A stretch of DNA of 17,673 nucleotides from Clostridia bacterium (lineage in GTDB: Bacteria; Bacillota; Clostridia; Oscillospirales; Acutalibacteraceae). The DNA lies in contig CAAGJN010000041.1 of the NCBI GenBank assembly GCA_900770255.1, positions 1 to 17,673 of the forward strand, in the 5' to 3' direction. Of the stretch, positions 6,393 to 13,537 are shown in pieces. The position numbers were made by a program, and so were the translations under genes. A model generated the notes under the pieces. The model was not told where the DNA came from, did not search any database, and saw only the letters and a list, made by a program, of their open reading frames with translations. How positions within the stretch are numbered: the first letter of the stretch is position 1; the number at the start of each line of letters is the position of its first letter.

Positions 6393-7625
6393 ATGAAAAA
6401 ACATGATATACTTTTTCTCTGCCAATTTTTTTATCCTGAGTATAATTCTTCTGCGACCCTGCCGTTTGATACGGCGAAAAGCTTGTCGGCAGCAGGCTTT
6501 TCAGTCGGCGCCATGTGCGGTTATCCGAAGGAATACAGCAATATAAAGCAAGTCCCGCTCAAGGAGACTGAAAGCGGCGTAAATATTCGCCGGCTTAAAT
6601 ATATTCAGATTAAACGTACAAGCAAAATCGGCAGATTGATAAACTATTTTTCGTTTTCTTTTGCGGTGCTATTTAATATATTCAGAATTAAAGAATACCG
6701 TAGCGTGATCGTGTATTCAAACCCGCCGATACTTCCTGTTGCGGCTGTACTTGCTAATATTCTGTTCGGCACTAAGATAATTTTCGTGTCATACGATGTT
6801 TATCCGGAGGTTGCATATGCTTCGGGAAGCATTGCGGATACCGGGGTTATTGCGGGAGTGATGCGAAGAATAAACCGAAGTCTTTTTAAAAGGGCGTCGG
6901 CGGTTGTTGCACTGACGGATGAGATGAAGGCGTTTCTTGAGAAAAACAGGCCGCAAATCGAAGCGGACAGGATAGTTGTCATCCCTAATTGGGCTCATGA
7001 GAAAGCGCCCGGTGATGCGTCACCGGAGGAATACCGTAAATTCGGATATTCGCCTGACGATTTCATTGTTTCGTATTTTGGAAATATGGGCATCTGCCAG
7101 GATGTTGAGACGCTTATCGGAGCCATAAGGATGCTGGCAGATCATGACAAGATAAAGTTTATGATAGCGGGTCACGGCAGCAAGCTTGAATATGTGCGTG
7201 ACAGCATAGCCGGGCTTAAAAATGTAAGCGTGCTTGATTTTCTCAGCGGTGATAATTTCAGGAGTGCGGTTTCAATAAGCTCATGCGGTGTTGTGAGCCT
7301 CGAAAAAGGTCTTGTAGGTATGTGTGCGCCGAGCAAATATTACAGCTATTTGCAGGGCGGAATACCTGTGCTTGCAGCAGTAGAGCCAGAATCATATCTC
7401 GCCAAGGAGACAGAAGAAGAGCAAACAGGCGCTGCAGTTGAATTGGGAGATTCGAAAGCCCTTGCGGAAAAAATAGTTGAAATGTACGAATGCCGCAGCC
7501 TTTGTGCTGATATGTCGCGCAGGGCCGCGGCGCTCTATGAGGAAAAATATTCAATGAAAACAGGACTTGATAAGTATACTGAGATGTTTAAAAATCTTCT
7601 GTCTTCAAATCCGTGCGGCCGGTGA
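6393..7625 (+). CDS. GT4-type glycosyltransferase, WbuB/CapL-like
   Basis: 410 residues with a two-domain GT-B layout. The N-terminal acceptor domain starts ILFLCQFFYPEYNSSA and contains the long amphipathic stretch RLINYFSFSFAVLFNIFRIK (81-100) and YSNPPILPVAA (108-118), features of WbuB-like transferases that sit at the membrane. The C-terminal nucleotide-sugar domain has VSYFGNMG at 226-233 and the CAPSKYYSYLQGGIPVLA stretch at 311-328, which replaces the classical EX7E and is typical of this subgroup. WbuB and CapL homologues transfer N-acetyl-L-fucosamine, and capEFG for that donor lie downstream, so this is the best candidate for the L-FucNAc transferase (inference). AAGGGG stands 6 nt before the ATG. 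Confidence 0.88.
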   Translation: MKKHDILFLCQFFYPEYNSSATLPFDTAKSLSAAGFSVGAMCGYPKEYSNIKQVPLKETESGVNIRRLKYIQIKRTSKIGRLINYFSFSFAVLFNIFRIKEYRSVIVYSNPPILPVAAVLANILFGTKIIFVSYDVYPEVAYASGSIADTGVIAGVMRRINRSLFKRASAVVALTDEMKAFLEKNRPQIEADRIVVIPNWAHEKAPGDASPEEYRKFGYSPDDFIVSYFGNMGICQDVETLIGAIRMLADHDKIKFMIAGHGSKLEYVRDSIAGLKNVSVLDFLSGDNFRSAVSISSCGVVSLEKGLVGMCAPSKYYSYLQGGIPVLAAVEPESYLAKETEEEQTGAAVELGDSKALAEKIVEMYECRSLCADMSRRAAALYEEKYSMKTGLDKYTEMFKNLLSSNPCGR

Positions 7626-7704
7626 GAGAAAAGGTTCGGTGGCTGTTTTAGCCTTGTGACATCAACAAGATATTCGCAACATCAATAAATGCGATTTGTG
7701 CCAT

Positions 7705-7711
7705 AGGAGGG
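7705..7711 (+). promoter_or_regulatory. Strong ribosome binding site of the second glycosyltransferase
   Basis: AGGAGGG, 7 nt before the ATG at 7719; the closest match to the anti-Shine-Dalgarno sequence in the operon. It follows a 93-nt gap that could carry a regulatory site (repeat ACATCAA at 7659-7665 and 7679-7685). Confidence 0.7.
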
Positions 7712-7718
7712 AGAACAG

Positions 7719-8795
7719 ATGAAAATTTTGCTTGTATCACCTCTGCCGCCGCCTACCGGTGGGATAGCAAGGTGGTCGCAGATGGTAATACATTACTTTG
7801 AAAAAAAAGATAATATTGAGCTGACCAATATAGATATTTCTAAAAAATATAAGGGTAAAACAACTTGGTTTAAACGTGTGCTCTACGGCGGCTTCAGTAT
7901 TTTTAAAATATCGCATGAAGTACAAAAAGCATTAAAAAACGGAAACTTTGATGTAATGCATATGACGACAAGCGGAAGTCTTGCTGTTTTCAGGGACATA
8001 GTTCTTATGAAAATTGCCGGATGCCATGCCGTACATATTGTATATCATTTGCATTTTGGCAGAATTCCGCAGCTGGCAGAAAAAGGGACACTTGAATGGA
8101 GACTCTTAAAGCGTGCATTTAGGCTTTCTGACCTTGTTATGCCAATTGATAAAAAAACTGAGGAAACAATTAGAAAGAACTGTCCGGAAACAACTGTGAA
8201 GCTGTGCCCCAACCCGGTTGATACGGATGCATTGATATCACTAATTCAGCCCTATGACAAGCGAATAAAGAAGATCGTATATCTCGGGCATATAATAAAA
8301 ACAAAGGGCGTTGAAGAATTACTTGATGCATGGAAAACCATATCCGAAGAATACCATGAATACCGTCTTGAATTGATTGGCGGCGCATATGATCAAGAGT
8401 ATGCAGACGGATTAAAAGTTAATGGATCGGCGGTTTTGACAGGTGAGAAGCCGCATAATGAAGCTATGCGTGATCTGGCTTCTTCATCTGTCTTTATATT
8501 GCCGAGTTATACTGAAGGCTTTCCAAATGCAGTGCTTGAAGCAATGACTCTGAAGGTGCCGATAATAGCGACAAGGGTAGGCGATATTCCTGAGATGTTA
8601 AAAGACGGAGCGGGAATATTGATAGAACCCGGCTCCGCGTCGGCTATCGAGAAAGCGCTCAGGTTGGCGCTTGACAATGCTGATGAATGTGCCAAAATGG
8701 CAGACCGCGCATTTAACAGGGTGCTTGAAAATTACGGAATCGAGACTGTGATGAAGACTTACATTGAGACATGGGGAAACACGGCTCAGCTTTGA
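7719..8795 (+). CDS. Glycosyltransferase family 4 protein
   Basis: 358 residues, GT-B fold. The N-terminal loop PLPPPTGGIARWSQ (8-21) is the glycine-rich acceptor loop of GT4 enzymes. The C-terminal donor domain has IVYLGHIIKTKGVEELLDAW at 186-205 and the EX7E signature E266GFPNAVLE274, whose two glutamates contact the nucleotide sugar in retaining GT4 enzymes. No membrane segment, so it is peripheral or cytosolic. It should add one sugar of the repeat unit; donor and linkage cannot be read from sequence. It lies in the low-GC core of the operon (22 G/C of 60 at 8221-8280). Confidence 0.9.
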   Translation: MKILLVSPLPPPTGGIARWSQMVIHYFEKKDNIELTNIDISKKYKGKTTWFKRVLYGGFSIFKISHEVQKALKNGNFDVMHMTTSGSLAVFRDIVLMKIAGCHAVHIVYHLHFGRIPQLAEKGTLEWRLLKRAFRLSDLVMPIDKKTEETIRKNCPETTVKLCPNPVDTDALISLIQPYDKRIKKIVYLGHIIKTKGVEELLDAWKTISEEYHEYRLELIGGAYDQEYADGLKVNGSAVLTGEKPHNEAMRDLASSSVFILPSYTEGFPNAVLEAMTLKVPIIATRVGDIPEMLKDGAGILIEPGSASAIEKALRLALDNADECAKMADRAFNRVLENYGIETVMKTYIETWGNTAQL

Positions 8796-8810
8796 ATTAA
8801 GATTTTGCGC

Positions 8811-8839
8811 TTTACAGATACATTATTGCGCTGTATAAA
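8811..8839 (+). promoter_or_regulatory. Possible internal promoter before the third glycosyltransferase
   Basis: TTTACA (8811-8816), a 17-nt spacer, TATAAA (8834-8839) in an AT-rich gap of 89 nt. It is upstream of the gene at 8885 and has no terminator before it, so it would only supplement transcription. AT-rich gaps give such matches by chance, hence the low confidence. Confidence 0.35.
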
Positions 8840-8884
8840 TAATAGTAGATAAACAATAAAAAAATTGAAAAACGGGTAAAATCA

Positions 8885-10084
8885 ATGGCTTCGAAAAATA
8901 AACTTTTTATTATTATAAGCGGCAATCGATATCCCGAGGGCGATGCCGGCGCCGTCAGAACGCATGCATTTGCAAAAATATTTTCTTCCCTTGGCTTTCG
9001 GGTTTTGGTTATCGGTATGGGTGAAACGACGAATTTCAAGATTAAGAATTATGATGAAATTGATTATTGCTCTCTCAGATATAATAGGAACGATATCTTT
9101 TTCAGGGCCTATGGCAGGCTTTCTTTTTGCAGGCATTGCAAGTCCGTTTTAAAAGAACAGAATATTTCCGATATTGCCGGTATCATGTATGTTTCCGGCG
9201 GCAGGAGAATTTTGACGAATATAAAACGGATGTCGAGCAAGTACGGCGTTCCTCTTTATTTTGACAGTGTTGAATGGTATTCTCCGTGCGAGTATAAGGC
9301 CGGAGTCATGAATTTGGAATATATGAGAAATGACAGGCTCAACAGAAAGGATATAGACAAGCAGTTTAATGTCTTTGCAATCAGCAGATACATGGAAAAT
9401 TATTTTAAGTCAAAAACGATTCCTGCGCTTAGAATTCCGGTAATTATGGACGTTGCTAAAATGAACGTACGCTCAAAAAGCAGCGGCTCTGATACGAATA
9501 AGATAAATATTATCTATGCAGGCTCACCGGGTCGTAAGGATCATCTGCAAGAATTTATTGATGCAATCGGGCTGTTAGACAATTCGGAAAAAGACAGAGT
9601 GTGCTTTAGGATTGTCGGAATGAGCAAGGAACAATATGAGAAAATGTATGGTTGTGTGCCGGAATCTGTTTGTGGCCGGGCTGTGATTTTTGAAGGAAGA
9701 AAATCCAGAAATGAGACGCTTCAGCAATTGCGGAACTCCGACTTTTCATTTCTGCTCAGACCTTCAGATGAACGTTATGCAAAAGCCGGTTTTCCGACTA
9801 AGGCGGTTGAAAGTCTTGCGTCTGGCGTGCCGCTTCTGTGCAACTATTCGTCAGATTTAGATCTGTATCTGAAGGACGGAGAGAATAGCATAATCGTGGA
9901 GAATTGCACAACCGAAGCATGCCTGAACGCTCTCAGACATGTGATCGCTGTTTCACACGATGAGCTTGCAACAATGAAGATAAACGCAAGAAAAACGGCA
10001 GAAGATAATTTTGACTGGAGATTGTATGAGCCGTCTGTTTGTAACTTCATCAAGGCTTCTGAAAAAAACGTTGAATGTGGGTAA
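8885..10084 (+). CDS. Glycosyltransferase, GT4-like, with variant EX7E motif
   Basis: 399 residues. The N-terminal domain begins IIISGNRYPEGDAGAVRTHA (9-28), an acceptor-side loop with the GGAG-like turn of this GT-B subgroup; the donor domain has NIIYAGSPGRKDHLQEFIDA at 208-227. At the place of the EX7E signature the sequence reads A301GFPTKAVE309: the second glutamate is kept and the first is alanine. The same KAGFPTKxxE form occurs, as far as I recall, in other capsule transferases, so it is probably active rather than decayed. No membrane segment. Only a weak GGG precedes the start. It ends 8 nt before the next gene. Low GC, like its neighbours. The sugar transferred is unknown. Confidence 0.82.
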   Translation: MASKNKLFIIISGNRYPEGDAGAVRTHAFAKIFSSLGFRVLVIGMGETTNFKIKNYDEIDYCSLRYNRNDIFFRAYGRLSFCRHCKSVLKEQNISDIAGIMYVSGGRRILTNIKRMSSKYGVPLYFDSVEWYSPCEYKAGVMNLEYMRNDRLNRKDIDKQFNVFAISRYMENYFKSKTIPALRIPVIMDVAKMNVRSKSSGSDTNKINIIYAGSPGRKDHLQEFIDAIGLLDNSEKDRVCFRIVGMSKEQYEKMYGCVPESVCGRAVIFEGRKSRNETLQQLRNSDFSFLLRPSDERYAKAGFPTKAVESLASGVPLLCNYSSDLDLYLKDGENSIIVENCTTEACLNALRHVIAVSHDELATMKINARKTAEDNFDWRLYEPSVCNFIKASEKNVECG

Positions 10085-10092
10085 GGTGAAAA

Positions 10093-11280
10093 ATGAAAGT
10101 TTTGCAGATCGGCGGTACGTTTGTCAGCGCTCAGAAAATAATTGAAAAGGGAATACACGGGCAGCTGATAAATTGCGGGCATGAGAGCCATATTCTGTAC
10201 GCGATCGGCGATTCTGACGATAAAAATATCGTGTGCTATGAGTCACGCCTTTGGAATCTTGTTCGCAGACTGCTTACTAAAATATTCGGATATAATCCCC
10301 GATTTGCTTTTGCAAGCACATGCAGGATTATACGTTATATTAAAAAGTGGAGGCCTGATATCGTCCATCTGCATATACTGCATCACGGCTATGTTGATTA
10401 CATACTCCTGCTCGAATATCTTGCCGAAAAGCAGATACCTGTCATGTTTACCGTGCATGATATGTGGGGCGCGACAGGAGGATGCTATCATTATACAAAT
10501 ATCTGTTGTGACGGCTATCTTCGAGGATGTGCCGGCTGCAGGGCTGATAAGAGCAGACTTGACTGCGATCGATCCAAAACCGCAGAATATTTTTCCCGCA
10601 AGACGGCACTTTATAAAAAGTTAAAGACTCCGTGTTTTGTCGGCGTTTCGCAGTGGGTGAGCGATGAGCTTTCAAGAACCGCCCTGTCGGCATATCAGAT
10701 ACACACGATCTGGAACTCGATAGACGAGCCGTGCGGTACGGCTGCGGCAGAAAAAAACGAAAAGTTCACTGTCGTCGGCGTCGCGGCATACTGGGACAAT
10801 TCAAAGGGACTGGACAAGTTCCTGAAACTCGCAGACCTGCTCGGCGACGGTTACCGGATCGTCCTGGTCGGAAACGTCGGAGATGAAGCCAAGGCGGCCG
10901 CGCCCGAAAATATAGTTTTTGAAGGCCCGGTAAATGACCGGAGAAAGCTCTTTGAACTCTATGCGTCCTCAGATCTGCATGTCAGCATGTCGACGCAGGA
11001 GACGTTCGGCATGACGTTTGTTGAGGCGGCGTCCGTCGGGACGAGAAGTCTGGGCTTTGACAGCACGGCGATCCCGCAGGTGATAGAAAAAACCTTCGGC
11101 TATGTTGTTGCGCCGCAGGATATCGACGCTATGGCCGCCAAGGTGCGGGAACTTGCGGCGGATCGCGGCGGGTGCAGGCTCAGCGAAGAGGAGAGATCCT
11201 CGGTTGTCAAATTTTTCTCTTCGGGCCGTATGGCACAGGAATATTTGACGCTGTATAAAGCGCTGCTTAAAAAAGATTAG
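10093..11280 (+). CDS. Glycosyltransferase family 4, HDMW/WcaC-like, of mosaic base composition
   Basis: 395 residues, GT-B fold. The acceptor domain carries RPDIVHLHILHHGYVD (87-102) and HDMWGATGGCYHYTN (122-136), the hallmark of the HDxW subgroup, followed by a cysteine cluster (C131, C138, C139, C146, C149) that may hold a metal. The donor domain has WDNSKGLDKFL at 234-244 and the EX7E motif E303TFGMTFVE311. The first part of the gene is AT-rich (23 G/C of 60 at 10321-10380) and the donor-domain part GC-rich (38 of 60 at 10981-11040), with the change near 10620-10700, at the domain boundary. This suggests a recombination join inside the gene. The reading frame is intact. AAGGTG overlaps the end of the previous gene. 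Sugar specificity unknown. Confidence 0.87.
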   Translation: MKVLQIGGTFVSAQKIIEKGIHGQLINCGHESHILYAIGDSDDKNIVCYESRLWNLVRRLLTKIFGYNPRFAFASTCRIIRYIKKWRPDIVHLHILHHGYVDYILLLEYLAEKQIPVMFTVHDMWGATGGCYHYTNICCDGYLRGCAGCRADKSRLDCDRSKTAEYFSRKTALYKKLKTPCFVGVSQWVSDELSRTALSAYQIHTIWNSIDEPCGTAAAEKNEKFTVVGVAAYWDNSKGLDKFLKLADLLGDGYRIVLVGNVGDEAKAAAPENIVFEGPVNDRRKLFELYASSDLHVSMSTQETFGMTFVEAASVGTRSLGFDSTAIPQVIEKTFGYVVAPQDIDAMAAKVRELAADRGGCRLSEEERSSVVKFFSSGRMAQEYLTLYKALLKKD

Positions 11281-11299
11281 TTTAGGACGGTACCTGCAA

Positions 11300-12499
11300 A
11301 TGTATGACAGACTGTTAAAAATAGCGCTGTATGCCGCCACTATAAAGATTTTGTTGACTCCTCTGTCCGGCGGCCTTTCAACGATATTCGGATATATAAT
11401 GCTGCTCTGTTTCTTTCTCAATCCGATTGTAAATTCCGTACAAGAGAAGAGAGTCAGCCTTACGGCGCTTGCAGTAATTTTCTGTGTTGTGCTTTCTGCA
11501 ATCACAAGCTTTACCTTTTTCGAAACGGAAGAACTGACAAGTAAAATCATATCCGTTGTGTCATTTGTGGCCTTTTATTGGACGCTGTCATCTGAGCACG
11601 GAAAACACTCCGCAATCTGCCTGAAGGACATGTTCATATGCGGCTATATTCTGACGGCCGTATTTCTGCTTTATACTTTTTTGGATGTGCCGTTTAAATA
11701 CACGGTGGTAAACGAATATGGCAGCATAGCATTTACGATGGGACTGGGAAATCCCAATGAAGGTTCTTCTTATGTCATGGTGGCGATAATGATACTTATG
11801 TTTCGCTTTGTATCAATCGAAAGCGCGCTTCGAAAAGTATTTATCGTAGGTCTTATCGGAACGTTAGTATATATATTGATAAAACTTCAATCAAGGACGG
11901 TAGTGTTCTGCGTTTTGATATTTTTGGTATGCGGCCTCTTCTTCTCCCGCAGAAGGGCGGGAAAAGCGGTTCAGATTGCGTTTATGCTCGTTCCGTTTGC
12001 GATGATATTCCTGCAGATATTTGAGATAAGCACCATATCCGGCATCACGATTCTCGGCAAGGAGTTAAACACCGGAAGAAACGTAATATACGGCACGTTT
12101 TTCCGCGAGCTGCGGGAAACTCCGTATTTCATCCTTCTCGGGAATCTGTGCAAATATCATTTCTCCAATCTGCACAACGGCGTGCTTGCAATCTTCGCTT
12201 CGCTTGGCTTAGTCGGCGTTGTTCTGTATATAAAGATTTGGCTTGACCAGTTTAAAGCGGCAGGCGCCGACGACGGCGACAGAGTCCGGAACATTGCGCT
12301 TTTCTCCATGCTGATTTTTGTTCTGCACTCATCCGCTGAGGCCATGTCCGCAGTCGGCTCGCTCCCTTACGGCATCTTTATGGTGATCATCGCAAAGATC
12401 GCCAAGGGCGAGATAGAATTTTGTTGTGAAAAGGAGCAGACAACAGATCCGGTTCGCTTCGAGAACCGGCTACCACAAAAAATCGGAGGCAAAGTATGA
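11300..12499 (+). CDS. O-antigen/capsule polymerase, Wzy-like membrane protein
   Basis: 399 residues, with about 10-11 hydrophobic segments starting near residue 5, and a cytoplasmic C-terminal tail from about 368. The motif NTGRNVIYGTFF (257-268) in a periplasm-type loop and LHNGVLAIFASLGLVGVVLY (291-310) are typical of Wzy/WaaL-family polymerases, which join lipid-linked repeat units on the outer face of the membrane. Wzy proteins differ greatly in sequence, so the call rests on topology, these motifs and the position among transferases. The gene is again relatively low in GC at its start (26 of 60 at 11401-11460). Its TGA overlaps the capE start (ATGA), so the two are coupled. AGGA lies 12 nt before the ATG. 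No flippase is found in this window. Confidence 0.82.
   Translation: MYDRLLKIALYAATIKILLTPLSGGLSTIFGYIMLLCFFLNPIVNSVQEKRVSLTALAVIFCVVLSAITSFTFFETEELTSKIISVVSFVAFYWTLSSEHGKHSAICLKDMFICGYILTAVFLLYTFLDVPFKYTVVNEYGSIAFTMGLGNPNEGSSYVMVAIMILMFRFVSIESALRKVFIVGLIGTLVYILIKLQSRTVVFCVLIFLVCGLFFSRRRAGKAVQIAFMLVPFAMIFLQIFEISTISGITILGKELNTGRNVIYGTFFRELRETPYFILLGNLCKYHFSNLHNGVLAIFASLGLVGVVLYIKIWLDQFKAAGADDGDRVRNIALFSMLIFVLHSSAEAMSAVGSLPYGIFMVIIAKIAKGEIEFCCEKEQTTDPVRFENRLPQKIGGKV
12449..12469 (+). other. Perfect hairpin in front of capE, inside the wzy tail
   Basis: CCGGTTC (12449-12455), a 7-nt loop GCTTCGA, GAACCGG (12463-12469): a 7-bp GC-rich stem ending 26 nt before the capE ATG and 15 nt before its GGAGG. 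It is not followed by a T run on either strand, so it is not a terminator. It could influence mRNA stability or capE translation; function not established. Confidence 0.5.
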
Positions 12500-13536
12500 C
12501 AGATTTCACAAATAAGACCCTCCTTATCACCGGAGGCACAGGCTCGTTCGGCAATGCGGTGCTCAACCGCTTTTTGAGCACTGATATCGGCGAGATGCGC
12601 ATATTCTCGCGCGATGAGAAGAAACAGGACGATATGCGCCACGACTTTCAGGTTCGAATGCCCGGGATCGCGGATAAGATAAAATTTTATATCGGCGACG
12701 TGCGCGATCTTGCGTCCGTCAAAAACGCCATGCACGGTGTCGATTACATATTCCATGCCGCGGCGTTGAAGCAGGTGCCGTCCTGCGAGTTCTTCCCGCT
12801 CGAAGCGGTCAAGACCAACGTTATCGGCACGGACAACGTTCTGACCGCCGCTATCGACGAGGGAGTTAAGACGGTCGTCTGCCTCTCCACCGACAAGGCT
12901 GCCTATCCCGTCAACGCGATGGGCATGAGCAAGGCGATGATGGAGAAAGTCGTTGTGGCAAAGTCGCGCACCACAGATAAGACGAAGATCTGCTGCACCC
13001 GCTACGGCAATGTCATGTGCTCGCGCGGCTCCGTTATACCTCTGTGGATCGATCAGATCAGAAGCGGCAGCCCGATAACGCTTACCGAGCCTAATATGAC
13101 GCGCTTTATCATGTCTCTTGATGAGGCGGTCGATCTTGTGTTGTTTGCGTTTAAAAACGGAGAGAGCGGCGATATCCTTGTCCAGAAAGCGCCGGCCTGC
13201 ACGATACAGACCCAGGCCGAGGCTGTATGCGAGCTGTTCGGCGGCAGAAAAGAGAATATCAAGGTCATCGGCATCCGCCACGGTGAGAAAATGTACGAGA
13301 CCCTGCTGACGAACGAGGAGTGCGCCCACGCGATAGATATGGGCAACTTCTACCGCGTTCCCTGTGATAAGCGCGGGCTCAATTACGATAAATTCTTCAC
13401 CCAGGGCAATGCTGAGCGCGCGAAGCTCAGCGAATTTAATTCCAACAACACGCAGATCCTCGACGTTGAGCAGACGAAGGCGAAGATCGCCTCGCTCAAA
13501 TATATTCAGGACGAGCTTGCAAATCAGGAGAAATAA
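12496..13536 (+). CDS. capE: UDP-N-acetylglucosamine 4,6-dehydratase/5-epimerase CapE (FnlA/WbjB)
   Basis: 346 residues, extended short-chain dehydrogenase/reductase. It performs the first step from UDP-GlcNAc towards UDP-N-acetyl-L-fucosamine: 4,6-dehydration plus C5 epimerisation, in the cytosol. The Rossmann motif GGTGSFGNA is at 13-21, SRDEKKQDDMRHDF at 38-51, FHAAALKQVPSCEFFP at 86-101. The catalytic region is S131TDK134 followed by M142xxxK146, with methionine where most such enzymes have the catalytic tyrosine; this is the CapE/WbjB hallmark and separates it from FlaA1/PseB. Later stretches RYGNVMCSRGSVIPLW and MTRFIMSLDEAVDL also fit. Length equals S. aureus CapE closely. GGAGG lies 6 nt before the ATG, which overlaps the wzy stop. 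Followed after 1 nt by capF, then capG. Confidence 0.95.
   Translation: MTDFTNKTLLITGGTGSFGNAVLNRFLSTDIGEMRIFSRDEKKQDDMRHDFQVRMPGIADKIKFYIGDVRDLASVKNAMHGVDYIFHAAALKQVPSCEFFPLEAVKTNVIGTDNVLTAAIDEGVKTVVCLSTDKAAYPVNAMGMSKAMMEKVVVAKSRTTDKTKICCTRYGNVMCSRGSVIPLWIDQIRSGSPITLTEPNMTRFIMSLDEAVDLVLFAFKNGESGDILVQKAPACTIQTQAEAVCELFGGRKENIKVIGIRHGEKMYETLLTNEECAHAIDMGNFYRVPCDKRGLNYDKFFTQGNAERAKLSEFNSNNTQILDVEQTKAKIASLKYIQDELANQEK
13526..13530 (+). promoter_or_regulatory. Ribosome binding site deciding the capF start
   Basis: AGGAG, 7 nt before the ATG at 13538. It shows that capF starts just after the capE stop, not at the in-frame ATG at 13364, which lies within capE. Confidence 0.8.
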
Positions 13537-13537
13537 G

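Noticed and set aside
13364..13537. N-terminal extension of capF by 58 codons
   Set aside because: Lies wholly within capE in another frame, is Arg/Ser-rich, and the Rossmann fold begins at the ATG at 13538 with a good ribosome binding site.
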